Assembly: GCF_001685025.1 (NCBI RefSeq)
Contig: NZ_MAYU01000022.1
Span: 62,001-126,000, forward strand
Origin: Bacillus sp. FJAT-27225
GTDB taxonomy: Bacteria > Bacillota > Bacilli > Bacillales > Cytobacillaceae
DNA: 64,000 nucleotides
Reading direction: 5' to 3'
Made by a program: the position numbers and the translations under genes. Below are positions 33,872 to 43,259 of the stretch, in pieces. How positions within the stretch are numbered: position 1 is the first letter of the stretch; each line of letters starts with the position of its first letter. The notes under the pieces are model-generated. The model was not told the origin of the DNA. It worked only from the letters and a program-made list of their open reading frames with translations, and did no database searches.

Positions 33872-34309
33872 TTGAAAATTTCAATAGAAGAAATAAGCAT
33901 GGACCTTGGGGAAGAAATCCTCATTCGATGCCATGAGGTCGATGACGAAATTAACGAAATTGTGAACAAGCTGACCACGGATGACCTCTTTATACTGGGA
34001 TATCAACATGACCAGGTGTACCGAATCAATCTTAAGGACATCTACTATTTCGAGGCGGTTGACGGAAAGGTTTTTGGGTACTGCAAGGACAGCGTCTATG
34101 AAGTTAAACAAAAGCTCTATGAGCTGGAGGAACTGTGCAAAGGCAAGAACTGTTTTCGCGCTTCCAAGTCAACTGTTTTGAACATCGCTAAACTCTCTTC
34201 TATTCGACCGTCCTTAAGCGGCCGGTTTGAAGCAGTGCTAGATAACGGGGAACGTGCTGTTGTCTCCAGGCAATATGTACCTGTCCTAAAAAACATCCTT
34301 GGACTGTAA
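33872..34309 (+). CDS. LytTR-type DNA-binding protein
   Basis: The protein of about 145 residues is a stand-alone LytTR domain with an N-terminal extension. FILGYQHDQVYRINLKDIYYFEAVDGKVFGY, CFRASKSTVLNIAKLSSIRPS and DNGERAVVSRQYVPVLKNIL are the family pattern (YIEAxxxxV, HKSxxVN, SRxY). I use the TTG at 33872, spaced 5 bases from GGGTGA; a GTG nine bases earlier overlaps the site. The next gene encodes a DUF3021 protein, a pairing that is common in Firmicutes, where the membrane protein is thought to hold back the regulator. Confidence 0.88.
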   Translation: MKISIEEISMDLGEEILIRCHEVDDEINEIVNKLTTDDLFILGYQHDQVYRINLKDIYYFEAVDGKVFGYCKDSVYEVKQKLYELEELCKGKNCFRASKSTVLNIAKLSSIRPSLSGRFEAVLDNGERAVVSRQYVPVLKNILGL

Positions 34310-34325
34310 AGGGAGGATAAAGAAT

Positions 34326-34754
34326 ATGAAACTTACAGAACTTGTCCAAAAAATTACGAGGGATTTTTTGATGATCTTCGCCTCCATCATCATTCTTATC
34401 ACCTTTTTACGGCAATTATATATTCCGGAAATGGCGTTTGATTTGAAATCGATTTACACCATTATGGCTTTTGCATTTATAAGTTCTTTATTGTCGTTTA
34501 TTTTGTATGCTCCGCATGAGCTTAGCGAGAAGGAAAGACGAATCAGAATAGCCGTCCACTTTATCAGTTTGGAAATTTTGCTGCTTACGCTTGCCAGCAT
34601 TTTTGACATAGTGACTAGTGGGACGGAGAGCATTATCTTGGCACTGCAGATTGCCGTGATTTATCTCATCGTCCGCCTGCTTTCCTGGAAAAAAGATAAA
34701 AAAGAAGCCCAGCAAATTAACGAAAAACTGAAGGCGTTAAGCAATAAATTATAG
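34326..34754 (+). CDS. DUF3021 membrane protein, LytTR partner
   Basis: The 142-residue protein has four membrane segments (about residues 14-31, 41-60, 75-95, 101-118) and a basic C-terminal tail. DUF3021 proteins follow LytTR regulators in many Firmicutes, and the ATG lies 17 bp after the LytTR stop behind GGGAGGAT, so the two are translated together. It probably senses membrane stress and controls the LytTR protein; that role is inferred from neighbourhood. Confidence 0.8.
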   Translation: MKLTELVQKITRDFLMIFASIIILITFLRQLYIPEMAFDLKSIYTIMAFAFISSLLSFILYAPHELSEKERRIRIAVHFISLEILLLTLASIFDIVTSGTESIILALQIAVIYLIVRLLSWKKDKKEAQQINEKLKALSNKL

Positions 34755-35120
34755 GCTAAAGCTTTTTTTGGTATGACAGTCCAAACCGGTTTCGCTTGAA
34801 TATACCCGCTCCCATGTGCTCTCCGTTAAGGGTGGGTTTTAGATTGTTTTTCTACTTATCGCGATCGAACTGAATTAGCTATAAAAACCTGTATTAAGTG
34901 AGGGTTTCTTCACTCACTCGTATGAAATGATTCATAAGGCTTGGTCATACTTAAATAGACGCAGCTCACGAAATACCATGCTTTGTTGTAAGTTATTTAA
35001 CATGTTTTTCAACTTTTTTTGCATTTTTATTAAAATCTTAGACCTTTTTATTACTTCCCTCATTTTTTCTGCGATTTGGGACATCCTCTTAACTATATGG
35101 GATTTCTTAGGAGGAAAACA
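34755..35120. other. Intergenic region, low-complexity, no clear gene
   Basis: About 365 bp. It is T-rich on the plus strand and open in several frames only because of this; a 65-codon plus frame (34927-35124) and its minus mirror lack usable ribosome sites. Confidence 0.4.
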
Positions 35121-35570
35121 ATGATGAAAGAAAATGCAGAACATCCAGAGGTCAGGGATTTTGAAGTTGAACAAATACTTAATGGCCACCCAGTGCACCA
35201 AAGGCACGAATTTTCTTTTACAGTCGATGACAATGAGTTTAAAGGTCATTTTCACGATGGTGAAATTACGTGGATGCATCCATATCCAAAACAAGTACTT
35301 GGTGAGGAAAAAGAAGCAAAGATCGAAAATAAAATTCGTAAATTGCTGGGGGAACATGGGGTTTTCAATTGGATTGATGACCTTGAAATGACACAAGCGT
35401 TTGAAGACCGACCACACGAGCGTCGCCAAGTTACTTTTAAAGTGCATGGACACGAGTTCAAAGGGCTTGTTCACGAAGGAGAAATCCATTGGTTTCATCC
35501 TCAGCCAAGCCAAAAGCTAAGAGAAGAGCATGTTGAAGCGATTGAAAAAGAGATTCACGAAAAAGGATAG
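35121..35570 (+). CDS. Duplicated-domain histidine-rich protein, unknown
   Basis: The 149-residue protein is two copies of a domain of about 60 residues. Copy 1 has HEFSFTVDDNEFKGHFHDGE-ITWMHPYP; copy 2 has VTFKVHGHEFKGLVHEGE-IHWFHPQP. Each copy is followed by a charged helix. The shared core F-x-V-x-x-x-EFKG-x-x-H-x-GEI-x-W-x-HP-x-P is soluble and His-rich. AGGAGG lies 6 bases before the ATG. I do not recognise the family; the aligned histidines suggest metal binding. Confidence 0.75.
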   Translation: MMKENAEHPEVRDFEVEQILNGHPVHQRHEFSFTVDDNEFKGHFHDGEITWMHPYPKQVLGEEKEAKIENKIRKLLGEHGVFNWIDDLEMTQAFEDRPHERRQVTFKVHGHEFKGLVHEGEIHWFHPQPSQKLREEHVEAIEKEIHEKG

Positions 35571-35986
35571 GTTCTTTCATCATGGTGGGCGGTAGGAATT
35601 GACAGTCTAGCAAGGATTGTATCCTAATCACAATCAAAAGCCGGGTTTTTTGCATGCCACTGGACTTTAGGAAAACGAATAATCTATTGTTGTGTTTTAG
35701 AAAAGATTCTTCAATAAATATTGTTGCTTGGAGTCTGATGAACTCCAGGCATTTTTTTCTGATTTACTTACCAGGTTGCTTGTTCTAATACAAATTTATA
35801 TACGATAGTTACTTGTTAATTAAGGTTTTGAAATTTAAAACTGAACCCTTTAACTTTTTAACTCCCAGCCTTTTTTGCAACTTATAGCCCCGTAGCTGCA
35901 ACTTATCGTTTTTCTATATACTTTTTTCAGGCGTTTTTTTATGATGAGTTCATAAAAAATCACTGGAAAAGAAGGGGTAAAATCGG
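35571..35986. other. Intergenic region with one terminator
   Basis: About 415 bp. GCTTGGAGT and ACTCCAGGC (35725-35757) form a terminator running into TTTTTTT on the plus strand. GCAACTTAT occurs twice near 35876-35908. No gene recognised. Confidence 0.5.
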
Positions 35987-37291
35987 ATGGGAAATTTATT
36001 ATTAGTAGTTGTTCTGGTTTTCGAGATTGGCTTTGCAATCTACTGTATGGCAACGAAGCAAACTCACAAAAAATTAAAGAATCTGGTCAGGATTTCAGCT
36101 TTTATACTCTTTGTTATCCTTACACTGACACCAGCCATTGAATGGAGCTTGCGCTGGGTATTGTTTGCAGCCCTGCTTTTCGCATTCGCGTTAAAAGCAA
36201 CTATATCTCTGATCCGCAACAAACCTACTCGTAATTACAAGCCTTCTGCGATTGTGGTGAAATCGATTGGAGTGGTCATGACATTCGTGTTTGCCCTGGC
36301 ACCTGCGGTTATTTTTCCAGAACATCGGGCTCCAAAGATAACAGGTGATTATGAAATCGCAACTGCTTCTTACACATATACAGACAAAAACCGCATCGAG
36401 GAATTTTCCAGTAAAGGTGAAAACAGATTCGTGAATGTTGAATTCTGGTATCCGAAACAATCGGAAGAAACCTACCCGCTCTTGGTATTCTCACATGGAG
36501 CAACCGGGGTAAAATCAAGCAATACTTCTACTTATAAGGAGCTTGCCAGCCATGGTTATGTTGTCGTTTCAATCGACCATCCGTATCACTCCTTTTTCAC
36601 CCGGTCAGAGGACGGGGCGGTCGCTACAATCGATTCGGATTATCAAAGGGAAATCAGCAATCTGAATGCCGAGAAGGAAGTGTACTCGAGGGAAAAACTT
36701 AATGAGCTAATTCAAAAATGGATGAAACTGCGGACAGACGATATGAACTTTGTCATTGATACGGTCCTTGAAAAAGCCAAAAATGATAGCGATTCGGTCT
36801 ATCAATATATAAATACAGATAAAATCGGTGTGTTTGGCCACTCAATGGGCGGTGCGGCAAGTGTTAAATTAGGCAGAGAGCGCAATGATATCGGTGCCGT
36901 TGTCAATATCGACGCCCCGTTTTTCAGTGAGCTTGTGTATAAAAAGGATATTAATGATTTTGCGGCGAGCGACAAAGCCTACACAACACCGCTTTTAAAC
37001 ATTTATTCCGATGACGTCTGGGGACAACTTGATAGCAACACTCTTTATGCAGCGAACAAACTCGACAATCAACAATTCAAAAAAGCCTATACAACCCATT
37101 TTAAAGGTGCAAAACATTTAAGCCTGACTGACCTGCCGCTTTTCTCACCTCTGCTTGCCAATGTACTTCAAGGTGGAAAAGCTGCCATCGACCAATACTA
37201 CTGCATTGAAACTGAAAATGAGTTGATTCTTCATTTTTTCGATAAGGAATTAAAGGGCGGCGGACAGTTTACGTATAAAGAGGCGTATTGA
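35987..37291 (+). CDS. Membrane-anchored alpha/beta hydrolase (PAF-acetylhydrolase-like)
   Basis: The 434-residue protein has three or four N-terminal membrane segments (residues 1-115), then an alpha/beta hydrolase domain of about 300 residues. EFWYPKQSEETYPLLVFSHGATG carries the oxyanion region, VVSIDHPYHS follows, and GVFGHSMGGAASVKLG has the nucleophile Ser in GHSMGG. The layout matches Bacillus PAF-acetylhydrolase or dienelactone-hydrolase-like membrane lipases. It should face the outer side of the membrane and hydrolyse an ester. GAAGGGGT precedes the ATG. It stands alone with a terminator at 37391. Confidence 0.85.
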   Translation: MGNLLLVVVLVFEIGFAIYCMATKQTHKKLKNLVRISAFILFVILTLTPAIEWSLRWVLFAALLFAFALKATISLIRNKPTRNYKPSAIVVKSIGVVMTFVFALAPAVIFPEHRAPKITGDYEIATASYTYTDKNRIEEFSSKGENRFVNVEFWYPKQSEETYPLLVFSHGATGVKSSNTSTYKELASHGYVVVSIDHPYHSFFTRSEDGAVATIDSDYQREISNLNAEKEVYSREKLNELIQKWMKLRTDDMNFVIDTVLEKAKNDSDSVYQYINTDKIGVFGHSMGGAASVKLGRERNDIGAVVNIDAPFFSELVYKKDINDFAASDKAYTTPLLNIYSDDVWGQLDSNTLYAANKLDNQQFKKAYTTHFKGAKHLSLTDLPLFSPLLANVLQGGKAAIDQYYCIETENELILHFFDKELKGGGQFTYKEAY

Positions 37292-37390
37292 TTTTAATTC
37301 AGCAGCTTAAAAGGCTGGCCTGGATATAGTAAATGGTTACGGGTGGAGGCCCCATGCTATGTACAATGTTACCATCCTAATAATGAGATT

Positions 37391-37417
37391 GCCCCCAGGC
37401 TATATAGTCGTGGGGGC
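37391..37417. terminator. Terminator after the hydrolase gene
   Basis: GCCCCCA and TGGGGGC pair around a 13-base loop and lead into TTTCT on the plus strand. Confidence 0.7.
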
Positions 37418-37545
37418 TTTCTAATTAAGTTCGTTCCATCTTTAGTCTGTTCCATAGATGCACCCATTAATGTGACCATAATTGCTTGCGTAAAGGAGTC
37501 TGTATACTGTGCTATTACTAGTAAACTATCATTCAGACACTAGTA

Positions 37546-38253
37546 CTAGCTGCCATCCTCTCTCTTTCCACTTGTAACTATTTCTCCATCCTTTATTTCA
37601 ATGATTCGATCACATTGTTTTGCTACTTCTTTATTATGTGTAACAATAATAAGTGTGTTTCCTTGTTGATGCAGCCTTTTAAATACCTGCATAATTTCTT
37701 CGGTTGTACTTGAGTCGAGTGCTCCTGTTGGTTCATCTGCCAAAATAAATGCCGGATTATTCACTATTGCACGAGCAATTGCTACTCTTTGTTGCTGTCC
37801 TCCAGACAACTGTAACGGTCGTTTATTGATGTGTTCTTCTAAACCTACAGCTATTAATGCCTCTTTGCTTCTACGTAATGCCTCTTTATGATCGACTTTT
37901 CTCTTGCTATACAAATTATAAAATTGCAGATTTAACTTAACATTCTCCAATGCGGATAGTTCATTGATTAAGTTAAAGTTTTGGAATACAAACCCAATGT
38001 TCTTATTTCTGGTGAAAGCTCTCTCTTTCTCTTTTAAAATATTTGTATCTTTCTCTTCCAAGTAATATGTACCGGAAGTTGGTCGATCCAGTAGTCCCAA
38101 AATATTAAGTAATGTTGATTTTCCCGACCCGGACGGCCCCATGATAGCAATCATTTCTCCACTATTAATGTGCAGGGATATGCCTTTTAAGACATTTTTT
38201 CTTTCCCCCACTTCAAAATGTTTATTAATTCCATTTAGCTCAATACAATTCAT
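37546..38253 (-). CDS. ABC transporter ATPase (MacB/LolD type)
   Basis: The 235-residue ATPase has Walker A GPSGSGKSTLLNIL near residue 39, Q-loop QNFNLINELSALENVKL, signature LSGGQQQRVAIARAI and Walker B AFILADEPTGALD, of the MacB/FtsE/LolD clade. It powers the two FtsX-like permeases encoded just upstream in the transcript (2-bp gap). MacB-type pumps act on the outer face of the membrane, moving peptides or sensing them, rather than importing. Start at ATG 38253 directly behind the permease gene. Confidence 0.92.
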   Translation of the reverse strand: MNCIELNGINKHFEVGERKNVLKGISLHINSGEMIAIMGPSGSGKSTLLNILGLLDRPTSGTYYLEEKDTNILKEKERAFTRNKNIGFVFQNFNLINELSALENVKLNLQFYNLYSKRKVDHKEALRRSKEALIAVGLEEHINKRPLQLSGGQQQRVAIARAIVNNPAFILADEPTGALDSSTTEEIMQVFKRLHQQGNTLIIVTHNKEVAKQCDRIIEIKDGEIVTSGKREDGS

Positions 38254-38255
38254 CT

Positions 38256-39476
38256 CTATCTATTCACTCCTTTAATCATCTCTATTGGTTCTATCTTCTT
38301 TAGTTTTATAAAAGGCATGATTGTAGATAGCATAATGCAGATAATCATAATGACGAATGCAATAGCAATAACAGATACATTCATAGTAAGTGCTTCATTC
38401 ACAAGAAGGGTTGCAATAAGAATTTTACAAAAAACTGTAGCTATAATGAAAGAAACCCCAAAAACAGCGATTATCTCTCCGTATACCAATCGAATCATAT
38501 TGTTCTTTGTAAATCCTAATGAATAATAAATGCCAAACTCATTGTATCTTGTAGTTATACTCGCTAAAATAGCACCGATACATCCTAACAAAGAGAGTAA
38601 CAAAAGAATGGCTGCGAATGTTGTTGTCCCTATGATCACTACTTTTCGAGATTCATTATAGGAGTCTATTTCATCTTGTAACGTCGTATAGTGTATATCC
38701 AAACCATTCTGCTCAAACAGCAATTTAATTTGCTCCAAGCTGTCTTTTCTTGTATCGTGTTCTGGCAATTGAATCAATGAGTTGAATGCATATGACATAG
38801 CTAATTCAAACTCCTTAAATTGAGGAGCTAAGATAAACTCTTTATTGTTCATGATATTTTCGCTAATATATGTTGAACCGCCAGGCCAAAAATGTACAGA
38901 TGATGCCAAAATCCCAACAACCTTAATCGCTATCTTTTCATACTTGTCCGTTTGCCCATTGATATAATACAGCTGATAAGTCTTTCCCAGTCTAAATTGA
39001 TCTTTCATTGCAGCACTAACAACGACAGGTATATTTTCAAGAGAATGTACATCGGTTTCTAATGGTTTCATCGATCCTTCCTGTAAAGTAAGGTTTGACA
39101 TTTCAATACTGTCGTTGTTTAGAATATATAAACGTGATTCATTCTTTGTTTCTTGTGGATTGGGACTGTCGTAAACATACATAGCCTCAAACAAACCTAG
39201 TTTTTCAACTAGGTTCTTTTCCCTTAGTTGTTTAAAAACATTGCTGTATTCATTAATCCTATTTATATTATTTTCTACTAAACCATCATTTTCATTGATA
39301 TAAGCATGAACCGTATCTAAGGGGACTAATTCTTCTATACTATTTTTGTATTGCAACAGATTAAATATAGAACTTAATCCAAATAATAGCGCAGTAAAAC
39401 CAATTGTAAACTGTACCATCAGCAATAAAAACTTACTTTTCTTATTGATCATTGATTGGTAAATAAGTCTTATCAA
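38256..39476 (-). CDS. FtsX-like ABC permease, second of two
   Basis: The product of about 406 residues has one N-terminal membrane segment, a long outer domain of about 230 residues, and three C-terminal segments (VVIIGTTTFAAILLLLSLLG, VYGEIIAVFGVSFIIATVF and one more) with the FtsX-type GCIGAILASITTRYNEFGIYYSLG turn. I start at TTG, which follows GAGGTG by 6 bases; the longer frame overlaps the preceding gene. With the other permease it should form a heterodimer on the same ATPase. Confidence 0.82.
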   Translation of the reverse strand: MIRLIYQSMINKKSKFLLLMVQFTIGFTALLFGLSSIFNLLQYKNSIEELVPLDTVHAYINENDGLVENNINRINEYSNVFKQLREKNLVEKLGLFEAMYVYDSPNPQETKNESRLYILNNDSIEMSNLTLQEGSMKPLETDVHSLENIPVVVSAAMKDQFRLGKTYQLYYINGQTDKYEKIAIKVVGILASSVHFWPGGSTYISENIMNNKEFILAPQFKEFELAMSYAFNSLIQLPEHDTRKDSLEQIKLLFEQNGLDIHYTTLQDEIDSYNESRKVVIIGTTTFAAILLLLSLLGCIGAILASITTRYNEFGIYYSLGFTKNNMIRLVYGEIIAVFGVSFIIATVFCKILIATLLVNEALTMNVSVIAIAFVIMIICIMLSTIMPFIKLKKIEPIEMIKGVNR

Positions 39477-39486
39477 ATAGAACACC

Positions 39487-40620
39487 TCACGTACGATTAA
39501 TAGCACTGATAGGCTCAAAACGCATAGCATTCAACGCAGGAGCAATTGCTGCCATCATTCCAAAAAACAAAGACACACCCATTGCAAAGAATAAATTTAA
39601 CCATGTTACTTGAAAGGTAATCTCTTTTCCAAGAGAAGAATCAGATAATAGCAGCATTGCAAGATATTGTACTGAAATCGCTAGCAGGCAGCCAATGATC
39701 GACATGATTAAGACTTCAACCAGTACTGTTTTAGCAATATAGCCATTGCTCGCTCCTAAAGCTTTCATAATACCAATTTCTCTTTTCCGCTCCACTAACC
39801 AATACAGCATTAAATGAATAATATTGATAATTGCTATGGTAAAGATTAGTACTGTGGCCACTATTGTGATAACCAGCGAATTTCGGAACGAACTAGAATC
39901 TACATTCCTCACATTTTCGTAAACTAATTTGATTCCTTTTTCATTTGCCGTCTCTATAAGCATGTTGCTGTTTTGCATAAATTCTTCTTTTCCACTTTCT
40001 AAATGAATGCTGACACCATGAAGATTATTTTCTTCGAGAAAACAATCTTCATATAGTCCCACATAACCTTTCCAAGGCATATAGATGGCATGCTCCCATG
40101 AAGTTTCTCTTGTAGAACGCCCTCCAATACCAATCACAAGAAATTTTTCATCCTCAATAACTACTCTATCTCCTAAATTAATATTATGCTTTTCAGCAAT
40201 ACTTTTCCCGATGATAATTGATTTATTTTCTTTCATGTCTTCTGTTGAAAAGTACCTACCCTCTATTAATGGTATATGCCAGTTTGGTTCCTGATGAAAT
40301 AACACTGGAACGATTGGAAAGCTCTCATTATATTGATCAAGGTTTCGATTCTCCATACTAAGAAGTTGCACTTCTCCATATTCACTTAATTTTTCTACCA
40401 TATCTTCAACATCTTTCTGCTTCCAATCTCCATCACGAGATAAAAAAACATCTAATTGTTGTTCAGGATTGCCGCCTTTTTGATCATTTATATATTCTAA
40501 TGATTCCATAGATGCACTTGTCCCAAGTGACATTACTAAACTGCCAATAAAAAAGCCAATAATAATTAATACAATTGTTACCTTTCTAGTTTTCCATTGT
40601 CGAAAAATAAACTGATACAT
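39487..40620 (-). CDS. FtsX-like ABC permease, first of two
   Basis: The 377-residue protein has an N-terminal membrane segment, a MacB-like periplasmic-type domain (about 40-240) and C-terminal helices with WLVERKREIGIMKALGASNGYIAKTVLVE, the FtsX signature turn. It ends APALNAMRFEPISAINRT, as in MacB family permeases. The ATG at 40620 lies 5 bases after GGAG, and the stop of the upstream gene overlaps the site. It pairs with the permease below it. Confidence 0.88.
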   Translation of the reverse strand: MYQFIFRQWKTRKVTIVLIIIGFFIGSLVMSLGTSASMESLEYINDQKGGNPEQQLDVFLSRDGDWKQKDVEDMVEKLSEYGEVQLLSMENRNLDQYNESFPIVPVLFHQEPNWHIPLIEGRYFSTEDMKENKSIIIGKSIAEKHNINLGDRVVIEDEKFLVIGIGGRSTRETSWEHAIYMPWKGYVGLYEDCFLEENNLHGVSIHLESGKEEFMQNSNMLIETANEKGIKLVYENVRNVDSSSFRNSLVITIVATVLIFTIAIINIIHLMLYWLVERKREIGIMKALGASNGYIAKTVLVEVLIMSIIGCLLAISVQYLAMLLLSDSSLGKEITFQVTWLNLFFAMGVSLFFGMMAAIAPALNAMRFEPISAINRT

Positions 40621-40622
40621 GA

Positions 40623-41549
40623 TCACTCCACCTTTACAGTGTACCTCTTTCCTGAAATAACCTCTTTTAGCTCTTCACTTATTTCCTCATATGGTGATGG
40701 TACACAATATATTTCTAGTTCATATATACCAGGTTGAACTGTATTCTCAATATTTAAATTTGTAATTCCTATCGTATTTTTATTAATTTCGATAGTGCCA
40801 TATGGATTCCCATTTATCTTGGCTTGTTTTGAATCTAAATAAGCCCAAATAATATATTGTCTTGTTTCATTTCCTCCGACATTTAGATTTATTGAAATAT
40901 CTTCATTTTTTTTAGTTTTAATCAGTGGATCATCACCATTAGCAGTTTCAATGTCAAACACAACATTCTGACTTGTATCTTCCAAAGGAGTTTCAATTAT
41001 ATTGGTAATTGTGTTGTCCTGCTTATTACTTTGATTTTTACCATCTTCATTTGAAACATAATATGTAAAATTAATTGTATTCGAGTCTCTAACTAATTTA
41101 TTTTTATAACTCAATTGTTTTATATCTTGTCTAATGTTTATAACTAACTGGTTTTGAAATAGTTCAAAAGCATCTTTATCCAATATGATTATTATTTCTC
41201 TTTTGTTTTGATTGACAGATAAAACCGAACTTAACACTTTATTTTCGGATTCCGCTCTCCTGAAATATTGCTGTTCATAATTGACCAATGTTGATAATTC
41301 AAAATCTATTTCTCTAGCTTCTTTGCTTCCTACTTCTATTTTTAATTGAAAGTTTCCATCTTCATTTTTGCAGTCCTCATAATCAATCTTATATCCATCT
41401 ATTATCCCGTTAGTATTTGAAATAGCTATCCCAGATGATAATTGGTAACTGTCTTTTACGCCGAAGAAATAAATAAACCCTATTGTAACTATACTCAAGA
41501 AAACCATTGTAATAGCTGCTGATATAATCTGAACTTTATATTTTTTCAT
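40623..41549 (-). CDS. Membrane-anchored extracytoplasmic protein of the ABC operon
   Basis: The 308-residue protein has an N-terminal membrane anchor (about 9-30) and a polar outer part of about 275 residues. Two beta-rich regions (about 45-165, and 190-308) are joined by an Asn/Ser/Gln linker (VSNEDGKNQSNKQDNT). It has no coiled coil, so it is not a typical MacA-type adaptor. I do not recognise a family. GGGGG precedes the ATG by 4 bases. It sits between the secreted-protein gene and the permeases and probably binds the secreted product or presents it to the pump. Confidence 0.75.
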   Translation of the reverse strand: MKKYKVQIISAAITMVFLSIVTIGFIYFFGVKDSYQLSSGIAISNTNGIIDGYKIDYEDCKNEDGNFQLKIEVGSKEAREIDFELSTLVNYEQQYFRRAESENKVLSSVLSVNQNKREIIIILDKDAFELFQNQLVINIRQDIKQLSYKNKLVRDSNTINFTYYVSNEDGKNQSNKQDNTITNIIETPLEDTSQNVVFDIETANGDDPLIKTKKNEDISINLNVGGNETRQYIIWAYLDSKQAKINGNPYGTIEINKNTIGITNLNIENTVQPGIYELEIYCVPSPYEEISEELKEVISGKRYTVKVE

Positions 41550-41568
41550 TTTGCCCCCATTAAAATAG

Positions 41569-41607
41569 AAAATTATCTTGACACATAAAAATGCGCCAAG
41601 ATAATTA
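41569..41607 (-). terminator. Terminator/attenuator after the secreted-protein gene
   Basis: AAAATTATCTTG and CAAGATAATTA pair around a 16-base loop. It stands between the secreted-protein gene and the rest of the operon, which would raise the secreted product over the transporter. Confidence 0.65.
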
Positions 41608-41634
41608 TAGTTAGTTTATTATTCTAGCTATGAA

Positions 41635-42012
41635 TTAGAATGACTTACTTGCAGTTAAAGTTTCATAAACTCCATAGTATGAATAACCTGTGTGTGTTGA
41701 CTTAAATGTAGTTCCAGCAGATGAATATGTCGGACCTGTTAGCCAATCTGTTTCTACAGAACTCCCAGAAGTACCGGCATTCTTAGAAGCAGATAGTGAT
41801 TTTGTCGTTTCGCCAGATTTACTAACAGTAACTTTAGCAGTTATTGTCTTATATCCCATAGTCCATGCATATCCTTGCGGGCCAGAAGTTAAAGGATTTC
41901 GTGTATACAATGTGCCATCAACATATAGTGTCATAGCACCAGCCGAGATTGCGGGAAACAAGATACAACCTGAAAGTACCCCTGCTACAATTTGCTTTTT
42001 CAAACTTTTCAT
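41635..42012 (-). CDS. Secreted beta-rich small protein, possible bacteriocin-like factor
   Basis: The 125-residue protein has a signal peptide (KSLKKQIVAGVLSGCILFPA then ISAGA) with probable cleavage after AGA, leaving about 98 residues rich in Thr, Ser, Gly and Tyr and free of cysteine (MTLYVDGTLYTRNP; HTGYSYYGVYETLTASKSF at the end). AGGAGG lies 7 bases before the ATG. The size, signal and linked ABC/FtsX pump resemble lactococcin-972-type bacteriocin modules, but I cannot see that family's signature. It could equally be a surface or matrix protein. Confidence 0.75.
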   Translation of the reverse strand: MKSLKKQIVAGVLSGCILFPAISAGAMTLYVDGTLYTRNPLTSGPQGYAWTMGYKTITAKVTVSKSGETTKSLSASKNAGTSGSSVETDWLTGPTYSSAGTTFKSTHTGYSYYGVYETLTASKSF

Positions 42013-42856
42013 TCATTTACCTCCTGTTTTTTTTTTATGTAGATCAGCTTCTCAAGATGAGTACTAGCTGTTCATACCCCTTTTGGGCTTACTCTCCAAT
42101 GTGGCGAAAAATAAATAAAACATACTATCTTTTATGTGGAATCATTCTATTAAACTAGTCCTAAAATAAATAGAATTATTCAAGAGTTTTAACAATAGCG
42201 AGGTCCAAGAGAACCTTTGAAACAACAGAACCAAGTAAAAGGGAAGCGTACGAGTTTAAAGTCAAACCATAACTAGACAATAATAATAAGGGTGCCTACT
42301 ACTATGCTTGTCCATCCAAAAATTTTTATGATTCCTGGCACCTAAAAAATAATATCCCTTATTGGAATAATGTAAATTCTAAGCGATAATAACCCCTAAC
42401 AGGACTAAGTTGGTAATTATTTTACATCGCTACTAAAATATAACATATAGGCATTTTGTCTAAAATTGGGAAATTTTCGATGATAAATTTGTAATTTCTT
42501 GTTATTAATAAATTATTTTTCTTAATTTTTTTCTGTATCCACTAATAATATTGAAATTTAGTTGGGAAATAGTTATATCGAATATAAAGAATCAAGACTG
42601 GCTCCTTTTTCCAACTAAAAAAAGCACTGAATTATCAGTACTTTTTTTATTCTAGTGGTATTCCCAGAAAATATTGAAGCAAAGACTTAACTGCCCGTTT
42701 GCATTAAAAAGGGGGTAACCCATTATGGACCAACCCACCGAATCATAGGAACGAACCGGCCACTGGGTTTGCTAATGTAAGAATAAAAGTGAGAGGTATT
42801 AATCCTTATTCTTTACCTGTACACCTATTTACCGGTTCTTATCATTTAACCTAATT
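42013..42856. other. Long intergenic region with one hairpin
   Basis: About 840 bp, very AT-rich. It carries the promoter area of the secreted-protein operon, one imperfect hairpin (42617-42648, AAAGCACTGA/TCAGTACTTT with T runs) and a minus-strand stretch near 42300-42360 that could encode a short hydrophobic peptide without a ribosome site. Nothing else recognised. Confidence 0.4.
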
Positions 42857-43162
42857 CTAATTCTTGCGTTGTAGACGAATGATTAAATAAATACAATAGA
42901 TTGATACATTTACAACAAACAAAGAGGCTATCAACGATAACAAGTTAATGGATGTGGGATGTTCCCAAGGTGAGGACATGGACATATCATAATGGAGTGG
43001 GGGGTCAAAGCTCGATAGGTCCTGAACGAGAAAAGGAAAAGGAAAACCAAATGGCATGTGGTTAAGATCAGTATCACTCCCAACAGTCACTTTAGTAAAA
43101 AAGGGTGACACGAACACTATAAAATTTAATAAAAATAGCAGAATGAAAAAACCCTTTTTCAT
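42857..43162 (-). CDS. Small membrane protein, unknown
   Basis: The 101-residue product has an N-terminal helix (FFILLFLLNFIVFVSPFF), a proline-rich outer loop (MPFGFPFPFLVQDL) and a C-terminal helix (LIASLFVVNVSIYCIYLI) with a basic end. The ATG at 43162 follows GGGGGATT by 5 bases. It is on the same strand as the downstream lipoprotein/NUDIX pair but well separated. Function unknown. Confidence 0.6.
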   Translation of the reverse strand: MKKGFFILLFLLNFIVFVSPFFTKVTVGSDTDLNHMPFGFPFPFLVQDLSSFDPPLHYDMSMSSPWEHPTSINLLSLIASLFVVNVSIYCIYLIIRLQRKN

Positions 43163-43259
43163 GATCAATCCCCCTTTCCATTAACCGGCCAACTCTGTTA
43201 GCTTAAAAACACATGGGGCCTAATCAAAACCATTTAATAAAACGATAGATTGTTAAATT

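Noticed and set aside
34927-35124. Plus-strand 65-codon frame and its minus-strand mirror (34932-35513)
   Set aside because: T-rich low-complexity DNA leaves many frames open; no ribosome site is correctly placed, and the mirror covers the real gene at 35121.
42857-43162. Bacteriocin immunity role for the 101-residue membrane protein
   Set aside because: It is about 850 bp from the secreted-protein gene and shows no family signal.
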